DNA from: Bradyrhizobium sp. RD5-C2
GTDB lineage: Bacteria > Pseudomonadota > Alphaproteobacteria > Rhizobiales > Xanthobacteraceae
Assembly (NCBI RefSeq): GCF_019972155.1
Contig: NZ_BOVL01000059.1
Span: 156,624 to 220,623 of the forward strand
Direction of reading: 5' to 3'
DNA length: 64,000 nt
Part shown: one piece after another, positions 34,592 through 43,690 of the stretch
Numbering within the stretch: position 1 is the stretch's first letter
Layout of the letters: each line of letters begins with the position of its first letter
The notes under the pieces: generated by a model
The model's database searches: none
Seen by the model: only the letters and a program-made list of their open reading frames with translations
Told to the model about the DNA's origin: nothing
Program-made: the position numbers and the translations under genes

Positions 34592-36226
34592 ATGAAGAGA
34601 CTCTTTTTGGCGGGCGTATCGTTGACGGCGGTGAGCCTGTTTAACGCGGCTCACGCAGCCGACGCCAATCCGCCGTTGTTGAAGGCGCCGTCCTCAACAT
34701 GCGATCCCTACAAGAATTACTCCTGCCTCGACAGCTATCTCGGCAGCGACTTCTTCTCGCGTTTCGTCAACTACTACCGGCTCGAGTGGGGCCACGAGGC
34801 CGCGCCGTCGGATCCGAAGGCGCCGCCGTCCCGCCGCGACTATTGGCCCGCGACGCCGCAGAGCGCGCCGCCGATGCCGTTTGCCGACTGGCCGTACGGT
34901 GGCTCGACCAACATCGGCGACACCCGGCCAGGCTCCGTCGACAGCCCGCTGATGGCGGCGCTCGGCAACACGCCGGCCGGACAGTGGATGAACGACGCGC
35001 ACATCCAAGTCTATGGCTGGATCAACGCCGGCGGCAATCTCAGCAACAACACTGTGCGCGGTGGCAACTCGCCGGCCGCCTACGACTACAACCCGAACAC
35101 GGTGCAGCTCGACCAGGCGGTGGTCTATGTCGAGCGCCTGCCGGATACCGTCCAGAAGGATCATGTCGACTGGGGCTTCCGTCTCGCGCCGATCTACGGC
35201 GAGAACTATCGCTACACGACCGCCTATGGGCTGTGGAGCAATCAGCTTCTGAACCAGAACAAGAATAACGGCTACGACCTGCCGATGGCCTACGGCGAAG
35301 TATTCGTCCCGCAGGTGCTGGAAGGCCTGATGTTCCGGTTCGGCCGCTACATCTCGATCCCGGACATCGAAGCACAGCTCGCGCCCAACAACTACATGTA
35401 TACGCATTCGATGACGTATACGTTCGACAATTATACGAACACCGGCCTCAACACGACGCTCGCGGTGACCAAGAACTGGATGCTGCAGCTCGGCCTCACC
35501 GTCGGTACCGAGGCGATGCCGTGGCATGTCGGTGCGAAGATCGACAACCCGGCCCCGAACCCGCTGTTTCCGTACAGCACGATGCTGAAGGATCCCGGCG
35601 CGCAGCCCAGCGTCAGCGTGGGTGTTCGCTATACGACCGACAGCGGCAATGACGGCGTCTATGTCGTCGCCAACGGCATCAACAACGGTACCTGGGGTTA
35701 CAATAACCTGCAGTGGTACGGCCTGACCTACTATCACAAGTTCAACGAGCAGTGGCACATCTCGTTCGAGACCTACAACGAGCACCAGAATAATGTGCTG
35801 AATGCGAACAACCCGGCGGCATTGGCGTCCTTCCTCGCGGGAGGCACTCCATTCTCGCCGCAGCAGATGCCCTTCAATTCGCCGTTCCTCGCTCAGTGTA
35901 GCAGTGCCGCGGTGTTCTCCTGCACGGCGTCGGTGCAGACCTTCCTGACCTACATCAGCTACAAACCGACGCCGCTCGACAACATCTCGTACCGCCTCGA
36001 ATGGTTCGATGACCAGCAAGGACAACGGACCGGCGTCAAGACCCGCTATGTTGAGACCGGCATCGGCTGGCAGCACTGGTTCTCGCCGCAGATCGAGATC
36101 AGGCCCGAGGTTTCCTATTACAGGGCGCTCGACGCGGCAGCATTCAACGGCAACTCGAACCTCGGCATTGTGCCCACCAAGAAGGACGCTCTGATCGGTT
36201 CGGCGGACATCATCATTCACTTCTGA
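34592..36226 (+). CDS. Outer-membrane beta-barrel protein (BBP2-like porin)
   Basis: A 544-residue exported protein with signal peptide (MKRLFLAGVSLTAVSLFNAA, cut after AHAAD). After a Pro-rich linker, many alternating aromatic/polar beta strands run from about residue 135 (HIQVYGWINAGGN) to the C-terminus. The last strand ends in Phe (SADIIIHF), the outer-membrane assembly signature. The GGNLSNN and FRFGRYISIPDIEAQLAPNN pattern is that of the BBP2 (DUF1597) barrel family of Rhizobiales. Cys pairs at the N-terminus and in loop FLAQCSSAAVFSCTAS may form loop disulfides. Likely a passive uptake channel. Confidence 0.85.
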   Translation: MKRLFLAGVSLTAVSLFNAAHAADANPPLLKAPSSTCDPYKNYSCLDSYLGSDFFSRFVNYYRLEWGHEAAPSDPKAPPSRRDYWPATPQSAPPMPFADWPYGGSTNIGDTRPGSVDSPLMAALGNTPAGQWMNDAHIQVYGWINAGGNLSNNTVRGGNSPAAYDYNPNTVQLDQAVVYVERLPDTVQKDHVDWGFRLAPIYGENYRYTTAYGLWSNQLLNQNKNNGYDLPMAYGEVFVPQVLEGLMFRFGRYISIPDIEAQLAPNNYMYTHSMTYTFDNYTNTGLNTTLAVTKNWMLQLGLTVGTEAMPWHVGAKIDNPAPNPLFPYSTMLKDPGAQPSVSVGVRYTTDSGNDGVYVVANGINNGTWGYNNLQWYGLTYYHKFNEQWHISFETYNEHQNNVLNANNPAALASFLAGGTPFSPQQMPFNSPFLAQCSSAAVFSCTASVQTFLTYISYKPTPLDNISYRLEWFDDQQGQRTGVKTRYVETGIGWQHWFSPQIEIRPEVSYYRALDAAAFNGNSNLGIVPTKKDALIGSADIIIHF

Positions 36227-36240
36227 TCGTGAGCAGCAAG

Positions 36241-36263
36241 GCGCCGGTCAAGCCGTCCGGCGC
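36241..36263 (+). terminator. Weak hairpin between the two outer-membrane genes
   Basis: GCGCCGG and CCGGCGC pair over 7 bp around a 9-base loop, 15 bp after the barrel-gene stop. Only TTCC follows, so termination is probably partial. Confidence 0.4.
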
Positions 36264-36289
36264 TTCCATCAGAAATTAGGGGATTCACA

Positions 36290-37033
36290 ATGAAGCACGT
36301 TCTCTTCGCCACCGCAGCGCTCGGAGCGCTGTTGCTCGCCACTCCGGCAAGCAGTGCGGACCTGCCGCTCTACACCAAGGCGCCTGTGATCGCGGCGCCG
36401 GCATACGACTGGTCCGGCTTCTATGTCGGCGTGTTCGGCGGCGGTGGTTTCGGTAACCACAATCTCAACAACGCGCTCGGGCCGGCCGGCTTCGCCAACT
36501 ACACCATCAACTATTCATCGAGCGGCGGCATCGCGGGCGGCGAGCTCGGCTACAACGCGCAGAGCGGCAACATCGTGGTCGGCGTCGAAGCCGACGGCTT
36601 CTGGTCCGGCATCAAGGGCAGCGATGTCGACCAGTTCAATGCCGGGACCCTGCCGATCGGCTCGGTCGATGCGACCAGTCTGCGCGACGGCTTCACGGTT
36701 CGTGTGCGCGGCGGCATCGCGGTCGACCGGCTGCTGCTGTTCTTCACCGGCGGTTGGGCCTATGGCGAGCTCCAGCACACCAACACCGATCCGGTATTCG
36801 GCGTCGATCAGTTCAACGCCAACAGGAGTGGCCTGACCGCGGGCGGCGGCATCGCCTATGCGCTCACCGACAACCTGATCGGCAAGTTCGAGTATCGCTA
36901 CTACGACTTCGGCCGGTACGAGCGCGCGGCGCCGCTGAACGGCCAGATTCCCTACACGGTCGACAACACGTTTTCGGTCGTGACGGTCGGTCTCGACTAC
37001 AAGTTCGGCGGTCCCGTTGTCGCGAAGTACTGA
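36290..37033 (+). CDS. Omp25/Omp31-like outer-membrane barrel
   Basis: A 247-residue porin-like opacity-family protein. It has a signal peptide ending ASSADLP, the typical YTKAPVIAAPAYDWSGFYVG opening, an eight-stranded barrel rich in Gly and Tyr (GVEADGFWSG, GKFEYRYYDFG), and a C-terminal strand FSVVTVGLDYKFGG. These proteins anchor the outer membrane and are abundant in Rhizobiales. It follows the BBP2-like gene by 63 bp with a weak hairpin between them. Confidence 0.92.
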   Translation: MKHVLFATAALGALLLATPASSADLPLYTKAPVIAAPAYDWSGFYVGVFGGGGFGNHNLNNALGPAGFANYTINYSSSGGIAGGELGYNAQSGNIVVGVEADGFWSGIKGSDVDQFNAGTLPIGSVDATSLRDGFTVRVRGGIAVDRLLLFFTGGWAYGELQHTNTDPVFGVDQFNANRSGLTAGGGIAYALTDNLIGKFEYRYYDFGRYERAAPLNGQIPYTVDNTFSVVTVGLDYKFGGPVVAKY

Positions 37034-37061
37034 GGCAGCGCGAGAGGGTGAGGAGGATGCT

Positions 37062-37238
37062 GTGACGATCTCGACATCAAGACAGCTGCTGCTGCGCATC
37101 GTTGTGCTCGCCGTCGTCTGCGCCACGGCTGCCGGCTGTGCCAGCGACATCGGAGCGCCGGACACGTCCGGCGGCTCTCAAATGCGCTACTACGGCGGCC
37201 CGAAATCTCCGATGTGGCGTGCACCGGCGGAGAATTGA
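37062..37238 (+). CDS. Small putative lipoprotein (58 aa)
   Basis: A 58-residue protein starting with GTG 37062 after a strong GAGGAGG site at about 37050. It has a signal sequence with basic start and hydrophobic core (LLLRIVVLAVVCATAAGC) and lipobox Cys C26, then a short Gly/Ser/Pro-rich mature part (QMRYYGGPKSPMWRAP). Lipid-anchored and probably periplasmic or at the outer membrane, next to two barrel proteins. A longer frame from 37017 would overlap the Omp25-like gene. Confidence 0.65.
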   Translation: MTISTSRQLLLRIVVLAVVCATAAGCASDIGAPDTSGGSQMRYYGGPKSPMWRAPAEN

Positions 37239-37242
37239 CCCG

Positions 37243-37875
37243 GTGGCCGGACGCGTCGAGGTCGGCGAGCAGGGGGTGGTACGAACTATTGCAGTGCTGC
37301 CCGCGGAGGGGATCAACGCGCTCGCGGATGACTTGTACCTTGTCATGGCGAGGGCCATCGAATCGGCGCAGCACAATTCTGCCATTCGCTGCATCGTCGT
37401 TGCCGGCGGGTTCGATCGCTTCGCGGCAGGCCGCGAGACCGCAGAACATCGTGCTGTCGGTGGCGCGGTGCCGGAAGGGTTTCCGCAGCGGAGCGTGACC
37501 AGGCTCCTCCACGTGCTCGCAAACAATGCAAAACCGATCATCGCCGCCGTCGAGGGAGCGACGGCAGGTATCGGTACGGCCATTGTGTTTTATTGCGACC
37601 AGATCATCGCTGCCACATCCGCGACGTTTACCTCGCCGCTCGAATCCCATGATCTGGTCCCGGACGGTGCGATGAGTTTGCTGATACCAAGGCGGCTTGC
37701 TCATCATCGCGCCCTTGCGATGCTTGTCCCCGGACGGTTGATGCGCGCGGAGCGAGCCTTTGATGCGGGCTTGATCGACATGATCGTTCCGCCGGGACGG
37801 ACGGCCGTCGAAGCGGAGCGGATCGCACAGCGGCTCTGCCGGCTGCCGACGGAAGATGTCTCGGCAATCCCGTAA
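37243..37875 (+). CDS. Crotonase-fold (enoyl-CoA hydratase/isomerase) protein
   Basis: A protein of about 210 residues starting with GTG 37243, 4 bp after the lipoprotein stop. It matches the crotonase fold in KPIIAAVEGATAGIGTAIVF (oxyanion/CoA region) and the C-terminal AERAFDAGLIDMIVPPG. One catalytic Glu is kept (PLES), but the second position is Leu (ALAMLVPG), so a hydratase is less likely than an isomerase, hydrolase or inactive form. It is about 50 residues shorter than normal crotonases, mostly at the N-terminus. The frame extends to 37102 but that overlaps the lipoprotein. Confidence 0.75.
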   Translation: MAGRVEVGEQGVVRTIAVLPAEGINALADDLYLVMARAIESAQHNSAIRCIVVAGGFDRFAAGRETAEHRAVGGAVPEGFPQRSVTRLLHVLANNAKPIIAAVEGATAGIGTAIVFYCDQIIAATSATFTSPLESHDLVPDGAMSLLIPRRLAHHRALAMLVPGRLMRAERAFDAGLIDMIVPPGRTAVEAERIAQRLCRLPTEDVSAIP

Positions 37876-38217
37876 CCAGATGCGACCGTCGGTGCAGGAT
37901 GTACTGCGGCGGATGGCGGCAGAAGACGGCCGTCGCGGCATAGCGCCGGAAAGGACGGCAGGGCGGAGCAGGTGACACCAACGCCAGGGCCGCCGCCGAC
38001 CGCAACTTCCGTTGCACCGCAATCGGCTGCTCGTCATCGGGTGCTGCTTTCCTGATGGACGCGGCGGCTTGTCCAAAAAATCGGCATCTGATGATTATTG
38101 TTGCGATTGACGGAAATTGGGACCAGCATTCCGCATCGTCAACAAGACGCCGAGCAGAGGCGTCGATCGGAAACGCCCATCGCTGTTCGGATGTGTCTCA
38201 GCCTCCTGGAGGGTGCG
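37876..38217. other. Gap after the crotonase-fold gene
   Basis: 342 bp with no convincing gene. Open frames on both strands look like composition shadows. An AT-richer patch at about 38080-38120 may be the promoter for the small exported protein that starts at 38218. Confidence 0.4.
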
Positions 38218-38433
38218 ATGCTGAAGTCCCTTGCCACTCTGATCGGTGCCCTTGCGATTGCCGCGTTGATGGCACCGGCCGCCCAAGGCGGCGCGTCCGC
38301 CAGCGCACCAACAAAATACGCACAGCGTTCGCAGCAGCTGACGAACGTGCATCTTGTCAGGCAGACCAGGCGGATCGAACCGCCGATCACCGATTTTTCA
38401 GCCCAGGCGAAGACGGCGCCATTTCACCGCTAG
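38218..38433 (+). CDS. Small exported protein (71 aa)
   Basis: A 71-residue protein with signal peptide MLKSLATLIGALAIAALMAP (cut near AAQGG) and a polar mature part of about 45 residues (KYAQRSQQLTNVHLVRQTRR). ATG 38218 has GGAGG 6-10 bp upstream. The frame can be extended to 38098, but those residues are not signal-like. No known motif. Convergent with an AraC-type regulator 24 bp away. Confidence 0.6.
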   Translation: MLKSLATLIGALAIAALMAPAAQGGASASAPTKYAQRSQQLTNVHLVRQTRRIEPPITDFSAQAKTAPFHR

Positions 38434-38457
38434 CGGCGGACCGCCACACGGCCTGTC

Positions 38458-39609
38458 TTAGCTCAGCCGCTGCAGGGTCGCCCTCGGGCTTTCGCCGAAC
38501 TTGGCGCGGTAGGCGCTTGCCATCCGGCTCAGATGGGTAAAGCCGAGATCGAACGCAATATCGACGATGCGTTCGCCCGGCCGTGCGGTCTTGAGACGGG
38601 CGTTGAGATGGGCGAGGCGGATGTCGAGCAGCATCTCTGAGACGGTGGTGCCGAAGTGACGGCGGAAGCCGAGTTGCAGTGCGCGGACGCCGGTGCCCGC
38701 GATTTCCGCAAGCTCGGTGAGATCCAGCGGCTCGGTCGCGCGGGTCTCGAGGTAAGCCCGCACGCGCTTCAGCGCCGCCGGCTGGGCCTCAGCGCGACCG
38801 TTGAAGACATCGATTGCCGAACTCAGGCTGTGCCGCTGCTCGTTGAGCAAAACATTGAGGAACGACTCGCGCCAATCGGCGGCCGCGACCGCGGATAAGG
38901 ATTTGCGTGGCCCGAGCTGCTCGGCTGTCGTCACGAGCGCCTCGATCCTGGCGGAGAGCGTCTCGCCGAGCTGCCCGCTCAGCGCGACGGCCGGATCGAA
39001 CTCGACCGGCTGGACCGCGACGCCGCCAAGCGCTGCCGCGCGATGCTCGACCAGCTTGCGATCGAGCAGCAGGATGAGCTGGGCGCAGTCGTCGCGCCAA
39101 GTCATCTCGGTCGGAATCGTCGGCGACAGCAGTGAGGCACAGTGTTGCGGCCCGGTGGTAAGCTCGCGCGCGGCGGTCCGCACCGCGGCCGAGCCGGACA
39201 ACGGCATCTGCAACAGGAAGAAGCGGTCGAGGCAACCCGGGTTGATCGCGACCGATCCGCCATAGGCGACATAGTTGATCGAGAAGCCGTCGAACCCGGC
39301 GCAATTGTGGTGCGCGGAAAAATCGCTCTCCGAACGATCGACCGGCGCCAGATCGTGCGGACAGAAGATGCGGCCGATCGCTTCAGCCGCGTCGTCGACG
39401 CGATCAGTCGCGACGCGCGCGAAATCCTTGAGCCTTGCCCTTGTCGAGCTTGTCCTTGCCGAAACCTCGTTGCCAACAGCTGTCACGCCGGCCGCCCGGA
39501 GTTGTTTGAGGTCTAAAACATCAGGCAGCCTAGTGCATCCGTCGGCAAAGGGGAACGGCGTTTCGTCACGCAATCTGCCCGATCGACGGTCAGGAAGATG
39601 CGGCGGCAT
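38458..39609 (-). CDS. AraC-family transcriptional regulator
   Basis: About 383 residues from ATG 39609 (397 if ATG 39651 is used; the first roughly 40 residues are not family-like in either case). An AraC-binding-like domain with cupin-type strands (SGSAAVRTAARELTTGPQH) covers residues about 100-210, and two HTH motifs lie in the last 100 residues (LDLTELAEIAGTGVRALQLG and IVDIAFDLGFTHLSRMASAY). It is divergent from the cupin gene at 39752 and the monooxygenase after it, so it may control them. Inducer unknown. Confidence 0.88.
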   Translation of the reverse strand: MPPHLPDRRSGRLRDETPFPFADGCTRLPDVLDLKQLRAAGVTAVGNEVSARTSSTRARLKDFARVATDRVDDAAEAIGRIFCPHDLAPVDRSESDFSAHHNCAGFDGFSINYVAYGGSVAINPGCLDRFFLLQMPLSGSAAVRTAARELTTGPQHCASLLSPTIPTEMTWRDDCAQLILLLDRKLVEHRAAALGGVAVQPVEFDPAVALSGQLGETLSARIEALVTTAEQLGPRKSLSAVAAADWRESFLNVLLNEQRHSLSSAIDVFNGRAEAQPAALKRVRAYLETRATEPLDLTELAEIAGTGVRALQLGFRRHFGTTVSEMLLDIRLAHLNARLKTARPGERIVDIAFDLGFTHLSRMASAYRAKFGESPRATLQRLS

Positions 39610-39751
39610 TGGGCAGATGTCGCCAGCCCCGGCGCTCCCGCATTGCAGCATGGCCGCCGCCGGCTGCGGATTCGTTTATCGGCTAGACAGTCTCACCGGC
39701 TGGCGACAGGCTCCGTGTCGGCAATACGCATCCAAAACTGGAGAGGCTGAC

Positions 39752-40201
39752 ATGGGCACGCTCGAAAAAGGCATTACCCGAACCGGCACGGGCTACGGCG
39801 GCAAGACCTGGAATATCCTGGGTCAGGTCTACTATCCGAAGGCGATCACCGACTCGACCTTCGCGTTCGAGACCAACAGCGATCCCGGCCAGTTCGTGCC
39901 GGTGCACGTTCACCCGACCCAGGACGAGTTCATCCTGGTGCAGGAGGGCGTGCTCGACCTCAAGCTCGACGGCGTCTGGGTGCAGGCCAAGGCCGGCGAC
40001 CTCGTGCGCATGCCGCGCGGCATCCCGCACGGCTATTTCAACAAGTCGGACAAGCCGGCGCGGGCGCTGTTCTGGGTGTCGCCGATGCAGAAGCTCGAGG
40101 CGCTGTTCGAGAAGCTGCACAATCTGCAGGACCCGGTCGAAGTGGTGCGCATTTCCGCCGAGCACGAAGTGGACTTCCTGCCGCCGGAGGCCAACGACTA
40201 G
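39752..40201 (+). CDS. Cupin-domain protein
   Basis: A 149-residue single-domain cupin. Motif 1 is PVHVHPTQDEFILVQEG with His/His/Glu metal ligands, and motif 2 is MPRGIPHGYFN with the fourth ligand. ATG 39752 follows a GAGAGG site; the frame open to 39275 is antisense to the regulator. It may be a small dioxygenase/isomerase or a ligand-binding helper of the monooxygenase 117 bp downstream. Confidence 0.88.
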   Translation: MGTLEKGITRTGTGYGGKTWNILGQVYYPKAITDSTFAFETNSDPGQFVPVHVHPTQDEFILVQEGVLDLKLDGVWVQAKAGDLVRMPRGIPHGYFNKSDKPARALFWVSPMQKLEALFEKLHNLQDPVEVVRISAEHEVDFLPPEAND

Positions 40202-40318
40202 GCCGGCGAGCACCGACGATACGCGCGCGAGGCGGCAATCGCCGGAGTTGGCTCCGGCGATGACGGAGACACGTGCGCGCAGGGAAATGGGCTTGTTCAT
40301 TCATCGCGGAGACGTTTC

Positions 40319-41812
40319 ATGGTCAAGCAGAAGCATGTGTGCGTCATCGGCGCCGGCATTTCCGGGCTCGCCGCCGGCAAGGCCTTCGCCGGTCGCGGTC
40401 ACAAGGTGACCATCATCGAGCGCAGCGGCGATCTCGGCGGGGTCTGGGAGCCGGCGCGCTCCTATCCCGACGTGCAGACTCAGAGCCCGAAGGAGCTCTA
40501 TCGCTACACCGACAAGGCAATGCCGGAGTCCTATCCGGAATGGCCGAAGGGCCCACAGGTCCATGCTTATCTGCGCGACTATGCGCGCAGCCATGGGCTC
40601 GACGGCGCAATGCGGTTCGACACCAGGGTCGAAGACATGAAGCGTCGCGCCGACGGCAAACCCGGCTGGACGCTCGAACTACGCTCGACCGACGGTGCCG
40701 CGGGGCACGAGGATTTCGATTTCGTCGCGGTCTGCACCGGGCAATTCAACGAGCCGCAGTCGCTACCGCTTTCCGGCGAGGACGGGTTCAAGGCGCAGGG
40801 CGGCCACATCCTGCACTCGTCGCAGTACAGCGATCCTGATCTCGCCAAGGGCCGCAAGGTAGTGGTGCTCGGCGGATCCAAATCGGCGACCGACATCGCT
40901 GTGAATGCAGTCAATTCGGGCGCCAGCGAAGTCACCATCGTGTTTCGCGAGCCGGTCTGGCGAATTCCCTATTTCGTCGGCGGCCTCGTCAACTTCAAGC
41001 GCATCCTCTACATCCGCGCCCAGGAGCAGATGTTCGCAAGCTGGGGCATCGGTCCGATGGCGCGCCTCGCCCATGTCGTGGCGAAACCGTTCGTCTGGGC
41101 GAACTGGCGCGGGCTCGAGAGCATGCTGAAGATGCAGCTCAAGCTGAAGCAGTGCGGCATGGTGCCGAAGGAGCGGATCGAGGACGGCGTCAACTGCTCG
41201 GTGCCGATTGCGACTCCCGGCTTCTATCCGATGGTTGCCGATGGCCGGATCAAGGCGGTGCAGGGCACCTTCGATCATTATGACGGCAACACCATCGTGA
41301 TGAGCGGCGGCCAGCGCGTCGCGACCGACGTCGCGGTGCTCGCGATCGGCTACAAGCTCGGGGTCCCGTTCCTGCCGCAGGAGTATCAGACCAAGCTGGT
41401 CGAGCCCGACGGGCAGTACCGGCTCTACCGGCTGATCGCCAATCCCGATCTGCCCGACATGGGCTTTGTCGGCTTCAACTCGAGCTTCTGCACCGTGCTG
41501 TGTGCGGATCTCGCCGCGAACTGGCTGGTGCGCTACGCCGACGGCCAGCTCGCACGGCAGCCGAGCGCGGCGGAGATGCACGACAACATCGCGATGATGC
41601 TGAACTTCAAGCGCGTCGAGCGTCCGGCGGCGGGCGTCTATGGCGGGCTGTGCGTCGCGCCCTACCACTTCAAGCATTTCGACGAGCTGCTGGCGGACAT
41701 CGGCACCAAGGCGTCGCGCCGTAACCCGCTCGTCGAAAAGTTCACGCCGCCGGACGCGGACGCCTATGCACGCTTCCTGGCGACCGCGCCGGAGTATAAG
41801 GCCGTGGCTTAA
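40319..41812 (+). CDS. Flavin-containing monooxygenase
   Basis: A 497-residue FMO/Baeyer-Villiger-like enzyme. The FAD motif is GAGISGLAAG (residues 11-20), followed by GDLGGVWEPARSYPDVQTQS and a second nucleotide site VVLGGSKSATDIA (about 181-193) for NADPH. It inserts one oxygen atom into an organic substrate. The first 60 residues match the FMO group, including the flavin-contacting GG-x-W. Its stop overlaps the stop of the convergent hydrolase gene by 4 bp (TTAA), so the two would share a terminator region. The neighbouring cupin, hydrolase and AraC genes suggest a small oxidative catabolism cluster. Confidence 0.9.
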   Translation: MVKQKHVCVIGAGISGLAAGKAFAGRGHKVTIIERSGDLGGVWEPARSYPDVQTQSPKELYRYTDKAMPESYPEWPKGPQVHAYLRDYARSHGLDGAMRFDTRVEDMKRRADGKPGWTLELRSTDGAAGHEDFDFVAVCTGQFNEPQSLPLSGEDGFKAQGGHILHSSQYSDPDLAKGRKVVVLGGSKSATDIAVNAVNSGASEVTIVFREPVWRIPYFVGGLVNFKRILYIRAQEQMFASWGIGPMARLAHVVAKPFVWANWRGLESMLKMQLKLKQCGMVPKERIEDGVNCSVPIATPGFYPMVADGRIKAVQGTFDHYDGNTIVMSGGQRVATDVAVLAIGYKLGVPFLPQEYQTKLVEPDGQYRLYRLIANPDLPDMGFVGFNSSFCTVLCADLAANWLVRYADGQLARQPSAAEMHDNIAMMLNFKRVERPAAGVYGGLCVAPYHFKHFDELLADIGTKASRRNPLVEKFTPPDADAYARFLATAPEYKAVA

Positions 41813-42534
41813 TCGCGGCCGGCGTCGAGGAAGGCCTGCGCCAGGCGCTCCGGATTGGAGAAGCACAGCTCGTGGCTGCCCGGCACCTGGACCAGGCGGA
41901 ATAGCCCGAGCTTCTCCGACAGCCGCGGATGCCAGGGCAGGCCGTGCGGCATCGCGGTATCCTCGGTGCAGTTGACGTAGGACTTTGCGATCGGCATCTC
42001 GGCCGGATTGGTGCGCAACGCGATCTTGTCCTGGAAAGTCTTCAGCGGATGCGGGTTGAGTTTGTCATAGGCCCGCTGCGCCGTCTCGAGGTCGGCGTCG
42101 TTGATGAAGGCCTCGCGCCAGATCGGGAACGGCAGCACCACCGAGCCGTCGCCGCGCTCGGCATAGATGGCATCGAACAGGCCGCGATAGTGCGGCGGCA
42201 CCATGTCGTTGAGGCATTCGCCATCGTTGGGCACGAAGGCGTTCCAGTACACCAGCCGGCGGATGCGGTTGGCGGCGGCATCGGCAACGCCCGTGATGAC
42301 CATGCCGCCATAGCTGTGGCCGACCAGCACGATGTCATTCAGACTGTGCTCGGCGAGATAATCCACGATGGACTGGATGGCCTCGGCAAGGCCGGAGTCC
42401 TTGCGATCGCCAGGGCGGTTGCCCTTGATGGTCGGGGTGTGGACGACATGGCCGGCCTTACGGATCGCAGCCGCAACCGGCTCAAACTCGGCGCCGGTAT
42501 GCCAGGCGCCATGGACGAGAACATAGGTCGACAT
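41809..42534 (-). CDS. Alpha/beta hydrolase
   Basis: A 241-residue cytoplasmic alpha/beta hydrolase. The oxyanion segment is VLVHGAWHTG, the nucleophile is S74 in GHSYGG, and the C-terminal histidine lies in VPGSHELCF. Short size and VHGAWHTG match the salicylate-esterase/hydroxynitrile-lyase-like branch. ATG 42534 is chosen over the frame to 42747, which overlaps the divergent AraC regulator's promoter. The substrate is probably an ester from the monooxygenase pathway (inference). Confidence 0.88.
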   Translation of the reverse strand: MSTYVLVHGAWHTGAEFEPVAAAIRKAGHVVHTPTIKGNRPGDRKDSGLAEAIQSIVDYLAEHSLNDIVLVGHSYGGMVITGVADAAANRIRRLVYWNAFVPNDGECLNDMVPPHYRGLFDAIYAERGDGSVVLPFPIWREAFINDADLETAQRAYDKLNPHPLKTFQDKIALRTNPAEMPIAKSYVNCTEDTAMPHGLPWHPRLSEKLGLFRLVQVPGSHELCFSNPERLAQAFLDAGRD

Positions 42535-42688
42535 GTTGTACCTCCCTGTGTGGTTTGTGAGATCGGCCGCCGCGCCCCCGAAAGGCCCGGGATAAGCGCC
42601 GAGCTCAAGCAATTCCTGATGGATATTGACCCGGGGCCACGGAACGCGCTTGGCTGTAACCGAACCGGTTTGGGCTCGGAGTGAACTG

Positions 42689-43669
42689 ATGCAGCAAATC
42701 GCCGCCGCGGATCGCTCGCGCAGGCTGAGCTGGAATACCGCGGACACACGGCCGGGCGAGCAGTTCGCCTATTATCGCGAGGCGATCTGCCAGGCCTTCA
42801 TGAACCTGACGCCGGAGCCGCCGGCGACGGCGGGCTTCCTGGCCCGAGTCGAGACCGTTGGGCTCGGCGACGGCGCGGTCAACCGGGTCAGTTTCCCGGA
42901 GCATGTCGTGCGGCGCTCGACCGCTGATATCGCCGCGTCCACACGGCGCTGCTACTACCTCAATCTCAAGCTGGCCGGCCGCTGCCGCATCCAGCAGGCT
43001 GGGCGCGAGGTCAGCCTGTCGCCGGGCCAGGTCGGAATCTTCGACAGCGGGCAGCGCTTCTCGCTGCTGCACGACCGCGGCCCCGCGCTGCAGGTCGCCT
43101 CGTTCTGGGTGCCGGCCGAGGCGCTCGATGAGCGGCTGCCGTCGGCGCCGGAGGTCGCCCCGGCGCGGGTCTCAGACGACCCGTTCGTCGGCCATCTCAT
43201 CGCGGAGACGGCGCAGGTGCTGAACAATTCGGCGCTCCGCGCGTCTGACACGGATAACGCCCGGCTGTTCGGTGTTCTGCTTGACCTGGTCGCGCTCAGC
43301 CTGTCGCGGACCGGTCGCGCGGGCGCTGCCGAGAGTGCGGGTCTTGCAGATGCAACCTGGCTCGCGCTGCGCCGTGCCGTGGACCGCAGGCTGCGCGAGC
43401 CCGGGCTCGGCGTTGCCGCCGTCGCCGCCGGGATCGGCATCAGCGAGCGTTATGTCCACAAACTGTTCGAGCGCGCAGGCACGACATTCGCCAGCCATGT
43501 GATGGACCGCCGCCTCGACGGCGCGGCGCGCGACCTCAGGGATACCGCGATCGCCGGGCGTGCGATCGGCGACATCGCGTTCGACTGGGGCTTCTCCGAT
43601 CTGTCGCATTTCACCCGGCGTTTCCGGCACCGCTTCGGCTGCACGCCGCGCGACTGGCGCCGCGGCTGA
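42689..43669 (+). CDS. AraC-family transcriptional regulator
   Basis: A 326-residue regulator with an AraC-binding-like N-terminal domain (YYLNLKLAGRCRIQQAGREV) and a C-terminal pair of HTH motifs (LGVAAVAAGIGISERYVHKL; AIGDIAFDWGFSDLSHFTRR). ATG 42689 is used; upstream residues of the frame to 42626 are doubtful. It is divergent from the alpha/beta hydrolase across about 155 bp and lies 21 bp before the maleylacetate reductase, so it may control either. Confidence 0.9.
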   Translation: MQQIAAADRSRRLSWNTADTRPGEQFAYYREAICQAFMNLTPEPPATAGFLARVETVGLGDGAVNRVSFPEHVVRRSTADIAASTRRCYYLNLKLAGRCRIQQAGREVSLSPGQVGIFDSGQRFSLLHDRGPALQVASFWVPAEALDERLPSAPEVAPARVSDDPFVGHLIAETAQVLNNSALRASDTDNARLFGVLLDLVALSLSRTGRAGAAESAGLADATWLALRRAVDRRLREPGLGVAAVAAGIGISERYVHKLFERAGTTFASHVMDRRLDGAARDLRDTAIAGRAIGDIAFDWGFSDLSHFTRRFRHRFGCTPRDWRRG

Positions 43670-43690
43670 CCAACCGTTCTGGAAATCGTC

